This document shows positions 1 through 8,746 of a stretch of 64,000 bases of DNA, piece after piece (within the stretch, counting starts at the first letter, position 1; every line of letters starts with the position of its first letter). The notes under the pieces are model-generated. The model ran no database searches. It was given only the letters and a program-made list of their open reading frames with translations, and was not told where the DNA came from. The DNA is taken from the NCBI RefSeq assembly GCF_001612845.1, contig NZ_BDBF01000040.1, forward strand, positions 1 to 64,000. The letters are read 5' to 3'. This DNA comes from Nocardia elegans NBRC 108235. GTDB lineage: Bacteria > Actinomycetota > Actinomycetes > Mycobacteriales > Mycobacteriaceae. Both the position numbers and the translations under genes were made by a program.

Positions 1-105
1 GCATTGCTCGGCTATGCGGACGCCGGCTCGATGCGGCGTGCGGCGCGGCGCTGGTCGATGGTGGCGCACACGCGCACTGCGGGATCGGCCGACTGCCAGG
101 CCTGA
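1..105 (+). CDS. C-terminal end of an unidentified protein (partial)
   Basis: The first frame reads open from base 1 to a TGA at 103-105 and gives the last 34 residues of a protein that starts outside the window. Third codon positions are strongly G/C-rich, as in genuine genes here. The peptide is basic (several Arg-Arg pairs) and ends in SADCQA. No family can be recognised from so short a tail. It could be chance open frame in GC-rich DNA. Confidence 0.35.
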   Translation, partial: ALLGYADAGSMRRAARRWSMVAHTRTAGSADCQA

Positions 106-233
106 TTCACCGGATGCGGCCCCTGATCGCGGGGCGGGCGTGGCCGCGGAGCGCTTCGCTCGATCACCGGCCTCGGCGTGCGTGGGAAGCGACCGACGCC
201 GGGGTGGGTGATCGAGCGGCACCGCGGGCCGCG

Positions 234-425
234 CTATGCCCGCAGATTGCTCGCCGCGATACTCCAGAACGTATGCCGGTCCAGCGCCTGGAAATCCCAG
301 CTCTCGGCGATGGCGTGGGAAGTGGCGACGATGGCCGGTACGTCGAAGTCCTCACGGGTCGCCGTGCCCTTGGCCTCCAGTTCGGCGATCACGTACTGGG
401 TGGCGGTTTCGAAGGTGTACAACAC
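234..425 (-). CDS. small conserved-looking protein, function unknown
   Basis: A 63-residue acidic, probably cytoplasmic protein beginning VLYTFETATQYVIAEL. The GTG at 425 is preferred because a purine-rich GGGAGAG lies just upstream on the minus strand; an ATG ten codons further up (455) has no such site. There is no signal peptide or membrane segment. The sequence is balanced rather than low-complexity, with aromatic and charged residues, which supports real coding. It is the only small gene in this stretch and no partner is evident. I do not recognise the family. Confidence 0.6.
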   Translation of the reverse strand: MLYTFETATQYVIAELEAKGTATREDFDVPAIVATSHAIAESWDFQALDRHTFWSIAASNLRA

Positions 426-631
426 GGTGCTCTCCCATCGGTCGTAACTACACATCCGGAACGCGCTGCGCGTACTTTGTCAGTCTTGTCACGCTGTCAC
501 ATTCGGGCCAGCGCCGAACGCGCCACATCCGGGCAAATGTGCCATTTTCACATTCTGACGGCCGCGAGGAATCTGCGTGAGAATTCTGTACCCGCAGGCG
601 GTTTCGACCAAACTTTTCATCGAAAGTGTAG

Positions 632-656
632 CGCCGCCGGCAAGAGTCCGGCGGCG
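632..656 (-). terminator. hairpin downstream of the acyl-CoA ligase pair
   Basis: A perfect 9-bp GC-rich stem (632-640 with 648-656) and a 7-base loop lie about 30 bases past the stop of the leftward ligase operon. The T-rich tail is weak, so it may be an intrinsic terminator of the actinobacterial U-poor type. Confidence 0.4.
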
Positions 657-687
657 AGCAACTCATCGGCAAAGTCGTGGCGAACCA

Positions 688-2394
688 CTAACCGGTCGGT
701 TGCGCGAGGACGTCCTCGTAGCGGAATTCCTGTGCGATCCCGGTGCCGGCGGCATGGGCGGCCTCCTCGCGCTGCCGCAACTCGACGCGGCGGATCTTGC
801 CCGAGATCGTCTTGGGCAGTTCGGTGAACTCGATCCGCCGCACCCGCAGATACGGTGCGAGGTGATCGCGCGCGTATTCCATTATGGCCCTTGCGGTTTC
901 GCGGTCCGGCTCCCAGCCCACGGCCAGCGTGACATACGCCTTGGGTACGGCCAGGCGAGTGTCGTCGGGCTGCGGTACCACCGCGGCCTCCACGACCGCC
1001 GGATGCTCGATCAGCACACTCTCGAGTTCGAACGGGGAAACCTTGTAATCGGAGGATTTGAACACGTCGTCGGTGCGGCCGATATAGGTGATGTAGCCGT
1101 CGTCGTCGCGCGCCGCCACATCACCGGTGTGGTAGTAGCCGCCTTCCATCACCGCCGCATTGCGTTCCGGGTCCTGGAGGTAACCGTTCATCAGGTTGAC
1201 CGGGTGGGCGCTCAGATCCAGGCAGATCTCGCCCTCCTCGGCGGGTGCGCCGGTGACGGGGTCGACCAGCACCACCGGCACCCCTGGCATGGGGCGGCCC
1301 ATCGAGCCGGCCTTGACCGGTTGCCCGGGGGTGTTGGCGATCTGCAGCGTCGTCTCGGTCTGCCCGAACCCGTCCCGGATGGTCAGTCCCCAGGCGTTTT
1401 CCACCTGTGCGATCACGTCGGGGTTGAGTGGTTCACCGGCGCCGAGGATTTCGCGCAGGCCGGCCGGGCGCTCGCCGAGGTCGGCCTGAATCAGCATGCG
1501 CCACACCGTCGGCGGCGCACAGAAGGTGTTGACCTCCGCGCGGCGGAGCTGACCCAGCAGCGCCTCGGCGTCGAACCGGCCGTAGTTGTAGACGAAGATC
1601 GTCGCCTCGGCGATCCAGGGCGCGAAGAAGCAGCTCCAGGCGTGTTTCGCCCAGCCCGGCGCGCTGATCGCGAGATGCACGTCGCCCGGTCGGACGCCGA
1701 TCCAGTACATGGTGCTCAGATGTCCGACCGGATAGCTGGTCTGGTTGTGCTGCACCATCTTCGGCTTACTCGTGGTGCCGGAGGTGAAATAGACCAGCAG
1801 TTCGTCGCCCACCTGCGTCACGGCGGGGAAGGGGCCCGCCGATTCCACCTCGGCGGCCTCCGCGTAGTCGTGCCAGCCCTCGACCGGACCGCCGACCGCG
1901 ATGCGCCGATAGTCGCCGGGGACCTCGTCGAATTTCGCGGTGTCGCGACCGTTGGTGATGACGAAACGCACCGCGCCCCTGGTGATCCGGTCGATCAGAT
2001 CGGCCGGCCCGAGCGCGCCCGTGGTGGGCATGACCACCGCACCGAGTTTGGCGACGGCGAGCATCGACTCCCAGAGCTCGACCTGGTTGCCCAGCATCAG
2101 GATCACCCGATCACCCTGGCGCACACCGAGTTCGGCGAGCCAGGTCGCCACCCGATCCGAGCGCTGCGCCATCTCGTCGAAACTCACCCGCAGTTCGCTG
2201 CCGTCCTCCTCGACGATCCACAGCGCGGTGCGGTCGTTGCCGCGCGCGATGACGTCGAACCAGTCGACGGCCCAATTGAATTCGCCGGTCAGCCGGGGCC
2301 AGTGGAACGTCCGCACCGCGGTGTCGTAGTCGGTCGCCAGCTCGACCAGCCGGTCGCGCGCCTGGCGATACAACTCGGTGTTGGACGTCATCAC
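688..2394 (-). CDS. AMP-forming acyl-CoA synthetase (acetyl/medium-chain type)
   Basis: A 568-residue member of the ANL adenylating superfamily that would activate a carboxylic acid to acyl-AMP and then acyl-CoA in the cytoplasm. The phosphate-binding loop reads YFTSGTTSKPKMVQ (about residue 200). The core motif HTGDVAARDDDGY with the hinge region IGRTDDV follows at about 415-435, and the C-terminal catalytic lysine is in LPKTISGKIRR. Overall layout resembles the acetyl-CoA synthetase/medium-chain ligase branch; the substrate is not predictable. It is the second gene of a leftward pair: its GTG/ATG start (2394/2391) overlaps the stop of the upstream ligase, so the two are translationally coupled. 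Confidence 0.9.
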   Translation of the reverse strand: MMTSNTELYRQARDRLVELATDYDTAVRTFHWPRLTGEFNWAVDWFDVIARGNDRTALWIVEEDGSELRVSFDEMAQRSDRVATWLAELGVRQGDRVILMLGNQVELWESMLAVAKLGAVVMPTTGALGPADLIDRITRGAVRFVITNGRDTAKFDEVPGDYRRIAVGGPVEGWHDYAEAAEVESAGPFPAVTQVGDELLVYFTSGTTSKPKMVQHNQTSYPVGHLSTMYWIGVRPGDVHLAISAPGWAKHAWSCFFAPWIAEATIFVYNYGRFDAEALLGQLRRAEVNTFCAPPTVWRMLIQADLGERPAGLREILGAGEPLNPDVIAQVENAWGLTIRDGFGQTETTLQIANTPGQPVKAGSMGRPMPGVPVVLVDPVTGAPAEEGEICLDLSAHPVNLMNGYLQDPERNAAVMEGGYYHTGDVAARDDDGYITYIGRTDDVFKSSDYKVSPFELESVLIEHPAVVEAAVVPQPDDTRLAVPKAYVTLAVGWEPDRETARAIMEYARDHLAPYLRVRRIEFTELPKTISGKIRRVELRQREEAAHAAGTGIAQEFRYEDVLAQPTG

Positions 2395-4064
2395 TGCTCT
2401 CCTGTCTGTTTCTTATCCTGCTCCGGCACGCCGAACAGGCGGACCGAGGTCGCGCGGATATCGACCTTGCGCACCTTGCCGGTGACGGTCATCGGGAATT
2501 CCTCGACGACGTGGACGTGGCGCGGAATCTTGTAATGGGCCAGGCGACCGCCGCAGAACTGGGCCAGCGTCTGCGCGTCCAATGTGGCTGCGCCCTCGCG
2601 CATCCGGATCCAGGCCACCAATTCCTCGCCGTATTTCGGATCCGGGATCCCGACCACCTGGGCATCCAGGATGTCGGGGTGGGTGTAGAGGAATTCCTCG
2701 ATCTCGCGCGGGTAGATGTTCTCACCGCCGCGAATCACCATGTCCTTGATCCGGCCGGTGATCGCGACGTAGCCGTCGTCGTCCATAGTGGCCAGATCCC
2801 CGGTATGCATCCAGCGGGCGGCGTCGATCGCCTCGGCGGTCTTGTCCGGATCGTTCCAGTAGCCGAGCATCACCGAATATCCGCGCGTGCACAGCTCGCC
2901 CGGTTCACCTCGCGGAACGGTCAATCCGGTGTCGGGATCGACGATCTTGATCTCGAGGTGCGGTCCCACCCGGCCGACCGTGGCGGTGCGCTGGGTGATG
3001 GTGTCGTCGCGGCGGGTCTGAGTGCTCACCGGTGAGGTCTCGGTCATGCCGTAGCAGATGGACACCTCCGCCATGCCCATCCGCTCGATCACCTGCTTCA
3101 TCACCTCCACCGGGCACGGTGAGCCGGCCATGATGCCGGTGCGCAGCGAACTCAGGTCGAAGGATTCGAAGTCCGGATCGGCCAGTTCGGCGATGAACAT
3201 CGTCGGCACCCCGTACAGCGAGGTGCAGCGTTCCTCGGCGACCGCGGTGAGCGTGGCCCGCGGCTCGAAGGAAGCCGCCGGAATCACCATGGCCGCACCG
3301 TGACTCGTCGCCGCCAGATTGCCCATCACCATGCCGAAGCAGTGGTAGAACGGCACCGGAATGCAGATCCGATCGGCCTCGGTGTAGCCGCACAATTCGC
3401 CGACGAAATAGCCGTTGTTGAGAATGTTGTGGTGCGACAGCGTCGCGCCCTTGGGGAAACCCGTTGTACCCGAGGTGTATTGGATGTTGATCGGATCGTC
3501 GGCGGCCAGTCGCGCTCCCGCCTCGGCCAGGCGCGCGGGATCGGCGGCGCGGCCGGCGGCGACCAGCGCCTCCCATTCGGCGCCGTCGAACAGGACCACC
3601 TGCTCCAGATCCGGGCATTCGGGCCGCACCCGGCCGATGATCTCGGCGTAGTTCGAGCTCTTGTGCTCTCGCGCCGAGATCAGCATCCGGATCCCGGCCT
3701 GGGTGATCACATAGCGCACTTCCTCGCTGCGGTAGGCCGGATTGATGTTGACCAGGATCGCCCCGATCTTCGCGGTGGCGAACTGCACCAGCGTCCACTC
3801 GGCACGATTGGGCGACCAGATGCCGACCCGATCGCCCTTGCCGATCCCCGCCTCCAGCAGACCGAGTGCCACGGCATCGACCTCGGCGGCGAATTCGCGG
3901 TAACTCCAGCGCACTCCGGTCACCCGGTCGACCAGTGCGTCTCGATCACCGTGGATGGCCACCGTGCGATCGAGATTCGCCCCGATCGTCTCGCCCAGTA
4001 GCGGCGCATCCCATACCCCGTGCGTATAACTGACCGGCCGGACCCGGCCCATACTCGCGCTCAC
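2391..4064 (-). CDS. fatty-acyl-CoA ligase, FadD35-like
   Basis: AMP-dependent ligase of about 557 residues. The ATP-binding loop IQYTSGTTGFPKGATLSHHN, CYGMTETSP, WMHTGDLATMDDDGY and the C-terminal PMTVTGKVRK lysine motif are all present, so it should be catalytically complete. It most resembles mycobacterial FadD-type acyl-CoA ligases, which feed fatty acids into beta-oxidation or lipid assembly. The open frame runs on to 4307 but would overlap the divergent LuxR gene. Starts at GTG 4064 or ATG 4052 fit family length and leave a short divergent promoter region. It is the first gene of a two-ligase operon, possibly controlled by the adjacent LuxR regulator. Confidence 0.9.
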   Translation of the reverse strand: MSASMGRVRPVSYTHGVWDAPLLGETIGANLDRTVAIHGDRDALVDRVTGVRWSYREFAAEVDAVALGLLEAGIGKGDRVGIWSPNRAEWTLVQFATAKIGAILVNINPAYRSEEVRYVITQAGIRMLISAREHKSSNYAEIIGRVRPECPDLEQVVLFDGAEWEALVAAGRAADPARLAEAGARLAADDPINIQYTSGTTGFPKGATLSHHNILNNGYFVGELCGYTEADRICIPVPFYHCFGMVMGNLAATSHGAAMVIPAASFEPRATLTAVAEERCTSLYGVPTMFIAELADPDFESFDLSSLRTGIMAGSPCPVEVMKQVIERMGMAEVSICYGMTETSPVSTQTRRDDTITQRTATVGRVGPHLEIKIVDPDTGLTVPRGEPGELCTRGYSVMLGYWNDPDKTAEAIDAARWMHTGDLATMDDDGYVAITGRIKDMVIRGGENIYPREIEEFLYTHPDILDAQVVGIPDPKYGEELVAWIRMREGAATLDAQTLAQFCGGRLAHYKIPRHVHVVEEFPMTVTGKVRKVDIRATSVRLFGVPEQDKKQTGEQ

Positions 4065-4122
4065 ACATATAGGATTCACGTCACACTTTGCTCTCCACCA
4101 CCCCCGGAAAGGGGTAGCGCCG

Positions 4123-5004
4123 ATGGCCTCCGCCGATCTGCTCCGCCCGCGCGACGTCGATGCGTTGCGGGCCGAGTTGCGGCAGGTCTCGGCCCTGTCC
4201 GGGATGCCGGTGGTGTTCGGCGGCGAGGTCTGCGACGGCGCGCTGATCCTGAGCGAGTTCTTCGGCACACGCACTGCCGCGATGCGCGGACTGGTGGTAT
4301 CCCCCACCTCGGGGGTGGGCGGTGCGGCCGTGGCCAGCCGGCGTCCGACATCGGTCGCGGACTATCGGGCGGCGGCGACCATCACCCATCACTACGACGG
4401 TCCGGTGTCGATGGAGGGACTGCGCGCGGTGGTCGGGGTGCCGGTCGTGGTGGACGGGAGTTCCCGGGCCGTGCTCTACGTCGCCAGTCGCGAACCGGGG
4501 CCGATCGGCGATCGAATCGCCGAGCTGGTGTTGCGGTCTAGCCGGCGCCTGGCCGTGGAACTGGCGGTGCGCGACGAGGTGGACCGGCGGCTGCGCCTGC
4601 AGGCGGCGACGCGGGGGACCTCCGAGGTCACCACCGGCCTCGCGCCGGATGCCGTTGTCGCGGAACAGCTTCGGGATCTGCACGCCGAGGTGCGCGGGAT
4701 CGCGCAGACGCTCACCGATGCCGAGGCGCGCAAGCGGTTGCGCGCGGTATCGGACACCCTGGTGCGGTTGATGGGCGGCCCCGAGGAGACCGTGGCCGCG
4801 GACTCCGCGCCCGCACTGTCTCCGCGCGAACTGGACGTGCTGTCGTATGTGGCCCTCGGTTGTACCAATGGTGAAGCGGCACAGCGGCTTTCGCTGCGTC
4901 CGGAAACGGTGAAGAGCTATCTGCGCAGTGCCATGACGAAACTCGGCGCACACACCAGGCACGAGGCGGTGGTCCGGGCGCGGCGGTGCGGGCTGCTCCC
5001 GTGA
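4123..5004 (+). CDS. LuxR-type regulator with GAF-like sensor region
   Basis: A 293-residue cytoplasmic regulator. Residues about 20-150 have the look of a GAF-type small-molecule sensor (MEGLRAVVGVPVVVDG followed by VLYVASREPG). The last 65 residues are a LuxR helix-turn-helix: LSPRELDVLSYVALGCTNGE, then LRPETVKSYLRSAMTKLGAH. A purine-rich ribosome site (GGAAAGGGG) precedes ATG 4123. It is divergent from the acyl-CoA ligase operon with a gap of only about 58 bases, so control of that operon, perhaps by an acyl or lipid signal, is a reasonable inference but not shown. Confidence 0.85.
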   Translation: MASADLLRPRDVDALRAELRQVSALSGMPVVFGGEVCDGALILSEFFGTRTAAMRGLVVSPTSGVGGAAVASRRPTSVADYRAAATITHHYDGPVSMEGLRAVVGVPVVVDGSSRAVLYVASREPGPIGDRIAELVLRSSRRLAVELAVRDEVDRRLRLQAATRGTSEVTTGLAPDAVVAEQLRDLHAEVRGIAQTLTDAEARKRLRAVSDTLVRLMGGPEETVAADSAPALSPRELDVLSYVALGCTNGEAAQRLSLRPETVKSYLRSAMTKLGAHTRHEAVVRARRCGLLP

Positions 5005-5038
5005 TGCCGCGGGCGGTGATCCGGCCCCGGATACGCGA

Positions 5039-5066
5039 CTGCCGGCCCGGAAAACCGGACCGGCAG
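5039..5066. terminator. bidirectional hairpin between luxR-type gene and yceI-type gene
   Basis: A 12-bp stem with a single mismatch closes a four-A loop (5051-5054) between two convergent genes. There is no long T-run on either side, which is usual for actinobacterial terminators. Confidence 0.55.
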
Positions 5067-5116
5067 GTGCTGTGTTCCGCTCGCCGCGGCGGCGGTGTGA
5101 CCGTGGTCGGTGTCGA

Positions 5117-5656
5117 CTAGGCCTGCGGCTCGACCAGCTGGATGTCGAGTTCGATGGCGACCTTGTCGCTGAGCATGGCCGTGGGCAGGGCCGGTGCGAC
5201 GTCGAATTCGCTGCGCTTGATGGTGCCGGTGGCGGTGAATCCGGCGTGGCGGCTACCGTCCTGGAACTGCTGCAGGCCGCCCCACTCCACGTCGAGGGTG
5301 ACGGGCTTGGTCACGCCACCGAGGGTCACCTCGCCGGTGACCTCGAACTCCTCGGCGACCCGCACCGGCTCGACGGCCTTGAAGTGCAGGGTGGGGCGCT
5401 CGGTGACATTGAGCAACTCGGCGCTGCGGACGTGCTCGTCACGCTGGGAGTTGCCGGTGTCGAACGAGTCGAGGTAGATGGTGGCCTCGATGGTGGCCGC
5501 ACCGGAGGCGTCCACGACGAAGCTGGTCTCGAAGTTGTTGAAGCGGCCGCGGACCTTGGAGATGCCCAGGTGGCGGACGGTGAAGTTCACCGAGGAGTGG
5601 GCGGGGTCCAGGGCCCAGGAACCGGTAGCGAGAGTGGTCTGCTCGGAAGTGGTCAT
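5117..5656 (-). CDS. YceI-family lipid-binding protein
   Basis: A 179-residue YceI-like beta-barrel protein; the family binds polyisoprenoid-type lipids. The opening WALDPAHSSVNFTVRHLGISKVRG is the family signature (WxLDPxHS then the HxG(I/V)SxVxG stretch), and LGGVTKPVTLDVEW marks the mid-barrel repeat. There is no signal peptide from the chosen ATG (5656), so it is predicted cytoplasmic, unlike E. coli YceI. The frame is open up to 5695 but the 13 extra residues look non-native. It is divergent from an XRE regulator, which may control it. Confidence 0.88.
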   Translation of the reverse strand: MTTSEQTTLATGSWALDPAHSSVNFTVRHLGISKVRGRFNNFETSFVVDASGAATIEATIYLDSFDTGNSQRDEHVRSAELLNVTERPTLHFKAVEPVRVAEEFEVTGEVTLGGVTKPVTLDVEWGGLQQFQDGSRHAGFTATGTIKRSEFDVAPALPTAMLSDKVAIELDIQLVEPQA

Positions 5657-5670
5657 GTCCACCAGATTTG

Positions 5671-5684
5671 CGGACCGTGGTCCG
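5671..5684. promoter_or_regulatory. 14-bp perfect palindrome in a divergent promoter region
   Basis: CGGACC-GT-GGTCCG lies between the start of the YceI gene and the start of the XRE regulator. It is a plausible operator for the regulator, inferred from position and symmetry only. Confidence 0.3.
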
Positions 5685-5755
5685 GTTAGCCACACCGCGG
5701 TTATCCTGGGACTGGCAGGGCGTGGATAACAAGGCCCGGACAGATACAGGATGGT

Positions 5756-6580
5756 GTGGTGGCACGATCGGAATTCGGCGAGTTTCTCATCGCGCGGCGG
5801 GCCCAGTTGCAGCCCGAAGATGTCGGTTTACCGGCCGGGCGCCGGCGGCGGACCCCTGGACTGCGGCGCGAGGAGGTCGCCGCGCTGGCCGGGGTGAGTG
5901 TCGATTATCTCGCCCGCCTCGAACAGGGGCGCGACACCAACCCGTCCATGGCGGTGCTGGGGGCGCTGGCGGAGGCGCTGCGGCTCAACGAGGTCGAACG
6001 CCACCATTTCGGCAATCTCGCCGTCGGCATGGAACACGCCCGCGAGTGCCCATCCTCGGGTCAGGCACGGGAACAGGTCACCGACACCGTGCAGGCCGTG
6101 CTGGATGCCATGCATCCCACGCCCGCCTTCGTGGCGGGCCGGTGGCTCGACATCCTCGCCTGGAATCCGGCATGGCGCGATTTCGCCGAACCGCTGGGAC
6201 TGCTCGACGACGTCGCCGAACACAATCTGGCCACCTACTTCTTCGCGCACCCGGAGGCGCCGCAGCGGTGGCGGGACTGGCCGGTCGCCGCGGAGATGAT
6301 GGTGTCGACGCTGCGCTCGGCGCGCACGCACTGGCCCGACGATCCCGGACTCGACGCGCTGGTCCAGGGATTGCACCGGTTTCCGGAATTCTCCTGCCGC
6401 TGGCGGGAACACCGGGTCACCGAATTCCGGTCCGGTGCGCTGCATATCGAGCATCCGCAGCGCGGCGAGGTCGAGGTCGAGATCCAAAGCCTCAGTCCGG
6501 CAATCGATCAGAGCGTGCAGGTGTGGCTTGTCGACCGGCGCGCCGTGCGCAGTCCGGCACTGCGGCTGGTGAACGAATAA
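5756..6580 (+). CDS. XRE regulator with MmyB-like ligand-binding domain
   Basis: A 274-residue cytoplasmic DNA-binding protein. The N-terminal helix-turn-helix contains RRRRTPGLRREEVAALAGVS and YLARLEQGRD, the signature of the large actinobacterial MmyB-like group. The C-terminal domain (about 100-270) has the group's PAS-like fold features: PAFVAGRWLDILAWN and FRSGALHIEHPQRGEVEVE, including the terminal HP motif. Members usually control a neighbouring oxidoreductase or lipid-related gene; here the divergent YceI gene is the likely target. The start is GTG 5756, with GTG 5759 as alternative. Confidence 0.85.
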   Translation: MVARSEFGEFLIARRAQLQPEDVGLPAGRRRRTPGLRREEVAALAGVSVDYLARLEQGRDTNPSMAVLGALAEALRLNEVERHHFGNLAVGMEHARECPSSGQAREQVTDTVQAVLDAMHPTPAFVAGRWLDILAWNPAWRDFAEPLGLLDDVAEHNLATYFFAHPEAPQRWRDWPVAAEMMVSTLRSARTHWPDDPGLDALVQGLHRFPEFSCRWREHRVTEFRSGALHIEHPQRGEVEVEIQSLSPAIDQSVQVWLVDRRAVRSPALRLVNE

Positions 6581-6613
6581 CTCGGGCCCGGAGGATTCTG
6601 CGCGCGCCCGAGT
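6580..6613 (+). terminator. weak hairpin after the XRE regulator
   Basis: ACTCGGGC at 6580-6587 pairs with GCCCGAGT at 6606-6613, with an 18-base loop, directly after the stop codon. No T-tail is present, so function is uncertain. Confidence 0.3.
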
Positions 6614-6741
6614 CGGCTCAGCTGTCGATCCGGACACGGAATCCGCGGTCCGCTACTCGTGAGACGCCGATCACGCATAATCCAACGTGAGGATTCCTGC
6701 CGGCCGGTGTCTATCGATTCGAGCAGCGGAGGAGGTGCTGT

Positions 6742-7308
6742 GTGACCGAGGCGGCAGCGGCACCCGAGGCAGCGCTGGACGACGCCACCCTGGCCGGGCG
6801 GGCACGTGACGGCGATGTCCGGGCTTACGAGCAACTGGTGCTGCGCTATCAGGGAGCGATGTTCCGGTTGGCGGCACGGATGCTGGCCGATCGGTCCGAG
6901 GCGGAGGACGTCATCCAGGAGGTTTTCCTGACCGCCTGGCGCCGCCTGGCTCAACTGCAGGACGACAGCGCCTTCTCGGGGTGGTTGTACCGGATGACCA
7001 CCAATCGCTGCCTCAACGTCATCCGGTCCCGGCCGGACCGCACCGACGTGGATCCCGATTCCACCGAATCGCCACAGCGTGCGACCCAGCCCGAACACGC
7101 GGCACAGGTGCACAGCCAGATGGCCGCGCTCACCGCGGCGCTACAGCGGCTGACACCCGAACAGCGCGCCTGCTGGCTGTTGCGGGAGGTGCACGGCCGC
7201 TCCTACGAGGAGATTGCCGAGATCGTCGGCACCAACACCACCGCGGTTCGGGGGCGGATTGCCCGAGCCCGGGCGCAATTGGCGGAGGTGATGAAGCCGT
7301 GGCGCTGA
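6742..7308 (+). CDS. ECF-type RNA polymerase sigma factor
   Basis: A 188-residue sigma-70 family protein of the extracytoplasmic-function type. Region 2 is clear (AYEQLVLRYQGAMFRLA, then DRSEAEDVIQEVFLTAWRR). Region 4 is LTPEQRACWLLREVHGRSYE followed by EIVGTNTTAVRGRIARARAQL. It heads a cluster of Asp23/Gls24-type proteins, the next of which carries a zinc-finger anti-sigma motif and overlaps its last codons. It should therefore direct transcription of an envelope-stress regulon that includes this operon. A purine-rich GGAGGAG lies upstream of the GTG start. Confidence 0.92.
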   Translation: MTEAAAAPEAALDDATLAGRARDGDVRAYEQLVLRYQGAMFRLAARMLADRSEAEDVIQEVFLTAWRRLAQLQDDSAFSGWLYRMTTNRCLNVIRSRPDRTDVDPDSTESPQRATQPEHAAQVHSQMAALTAALQRLTPEQRACWLLREVHGRSYEEIAEIVGTNTTAVRGRIARARAQLAEVMKPWR

Positions 7309-7883
7309 CGGAGTTGACCGAAAGCGACTACACGCTGCCCTGCGGGCGCAGCGTCGAACAGGTCTGGGACCGCCTCGATGCCGTGGAGGCGGGGCTGGCC
7401 GACGAACACGAATCGGACTGCCCGCACTGCGCGGCCGCGCGCGAGAGCCTGCTCACGCTGCGCGCCGCCACCCGTGAACTCGTCGACGAGCCGGACCCAC
7501 CGCCACCCGCGATGTTCGACCGGATCATGTCCGCGGTGCGGGCGGAGGTCCGGCGCGGCCGGATGGTGAGCCTGGCGACCCCCCATCCTGGCTCGGTCGA
7601 GGTCAGCGAGCAGGCGATCGCTGCGGTGCTGCGCTATGCCGCCGACACCGTGGCGGGCGTGCGCGCTCGCAGCTGCCGCATCGACGACCACGGACCCGAT
7701 GCCGACGGCGGCCACGCGATCACGGTGGCGCTGTCGATCTCGGTCCGGCACGGCGACACCGCCGTCGAACGCGTCGTTCCGCAGGTTCGCGAACGGGTAC
7801 GCGCGGCGGCCACGGCCCGCGCCGGTCTGGCGCTCGAGCGGCTCGACATCACCGTGGTGGATGTCTACCAGGAGGACCGGTGA
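7299..7883 (+). CDS. zinc-finger anti-sigma-like region fused to an Asp23/Gls24 domain
   Basis: A 194-residue protein whose GTG start lies inside the last codons of the sigma factor gene, so the pair is translationally coupled. Residues about 37-46 read EHESDCPHCA, the H-x3-C-x2-C motif of zinc-binding anti-sigma domains. The C-terminal half (VSEQAIAAVLRYAADTVAGV to LERLDITVVDVY) has the alternating pattern of Asp23/Gls24 envelope-stress proteins. No membrane segment is present, so it would be a soluble regulator. That it restrains the sigma factor encoded immediately upstream is inference from motif plus coupling. Confidence 0.8.
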   Translation: MALTELTESDYTLPCGRSVEQVWDRLDAVEAGLADEHESDCPHCAAARESLLTLRAATRELVDEPDPPPPAMFDRIMSAVRAEVRRGRMVSLATPHPGSVEVSEQAIAAVLRYAADTVAGVRARSCRIDDHGPDADGGHAITVALSISVRHGDTAVERVVPQVRERVRAAATARAGLALERLDITVVDVYQEDR

Positions 7884-7954
7884 GACACACTTGCGCAGCC
7901 TCTCGCCGGTGCGACCGGGTGCGGGTGCCCCGCAAGACACAGGAGGAGTCGTGA
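7880..7954 (+). CDS. 24-residue coupled mini-ORF (MIRU-like element)
   Basis: A GTG-initiated 25-codon frame (24 residues plus stop) exactly fills the gap between two operon genes. Its GTG overlaps the stop of the gene before it, and its own TGA overlaps the GTG of the gene after it. The peptide is basic and contains DRVRVPR. It carries the AGGAGGAG ribosome site for the next gene. The same length, overlaps and a DRVRV.R core recur twice at 10365-10510. Mycobacterial MIRU elements have this architecture. The peptide itself may have no function. Confidence 0.5.
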   Translation: MRHTCAASRRCDRVRVPRKTQEES

Positions 7955-8331
7955 GCGCGGGATTCACGGAGAAGGCGGAATATATCGCCTCCGATGCGGT
8001 AATCGCTGCAGTAGCGGCTCGCGCCGCGACCTCGGTTCCCGGGGTGGCGCGGCTCGAGCCCGGTGTCCTCGGTCTGCTCGGCCACCTCGCCCGGACGGGG
8101 CGGCAGTGGTGGAGCGGCCAGGACATCGCACCCGAAGCGGGCGTGCGCGTCCGGCACAGCGGTGGCTGGCTGAAGGTGCAGGTCGACCTGTCGGTGACGG
8201 GCGGATGCCACGTCGGCGAGGTTGGGCAGGCGGTACAGCAGGAGGTGGTCCGGATGGTCGCGCAGCAAACCGGGATGGTCGTCGACGCGGTGTCGGTGGC
8301 GATTCTGGACATTCAACCGGAAGCGTCGTGA
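7951..8331 (+). CDS. Asp23/Gls24-family protein
   Basis: A 126-residue soluble protein. IASDAVIAAVAARAATSVPG at the start and VGEVGQAVQQEVVRMVAQQT with VDAVSVAILDIQ near the end match the two-helix, three-strand Asp23/Gls24 pattern. Family members are membrane-anchored or membrane-associated envelope-stress proteins with no enzymatic activity. GTG 7951 has a strong AGGAGGAG site. It overlaps its upstream mini-ORF and downstream neighbour by four bases each, so it is part of one translationally coupled operon. Confidence 0.8.
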   Translation: MSAGFTEKAEYIASDAVIAAVAARAATSVPGVARLEPGVLGLLGHLARTGRQWWSGQDIAPEAGVRVRHSGGWLKVQVDLSVTGGCHVGEVGQAVQQEVVRMVAQQTGMVVDAVSVAILDIQPEAS

Positions 8332-8648
8332 CGGCCGTGAGCGAAGACGAACTGGCCGGCGAGATCGTCACTGCCATCGAATCGGTGGCGGGATTGCATC
8401 CGGCCGTGCCACCGGGCGTCGCCCTCGCCGATTGGGTGCCGCGGCTGGGGCCGCGCTCGGCGGTGGACGTGAGCTCGGAGATCGTCGAGATCCGGGTGAC
8501 CGCCTCGGCGCTGCCGCTGCCACCACTGCTGGACAAACTCGCGGCGGCCGTGGGTGAGCTGCTGGCCGTGACCCGGTGGGCCGGTGCGCGGCTGCGCATC
8601 GTGGTCACCGATTTGGACGCGGACGTCTTCGACACCGCGGTTACCTAG
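8328..8648 (+). CDS. small protein of the Asp23 cluster
   Basis: A 106-residue acidic protein with a GTGA overlap to the preceding gene. The pattern ELAGEIVTAIESVAGLHPA and SSEIVEIRVTASALPLPPLL is compatible with a reduced Asp23-like fold but is too divergent for a firm call. No membrane segment or signal peptide is visible. Position within the operon suggests a structural partner of the other Asp23-like proteins. Confidence 0.7.
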   Translation: MTAVSEDELAGEIVTAIESVAGLHPAVPPGVALADWVPRLGPRSAVDVSSEIVEIRVTASALPLPPLLDKLAAAVGELLAVTRWAGARLRIVVTDLDADVFDTAVT

Positions 8649-8746
8649 ATCATCGGTCTCGCCCGTGACATTTCGCCGTCGGCGGTGTCGTATCAGTGAA
8701 GGTTCGTTATCCGCTGTACCGCAAGGGAACTGAACTGGAGGTAATT

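Noticed and set aside
577..2535. 652-residue open frame on the plus strand
   Set aside because: It lies opposite the two acyl-CoA ligase genes, whose motifs are clear. Long antisense frames arise from GC-biased third positions.
4065..4307. N-terminal extension of the FadD35-like ligase
   Set aside because: The open frame continues but overlaps the divergent LuxR gene, and the extra residues do not resemble ligase sequence.
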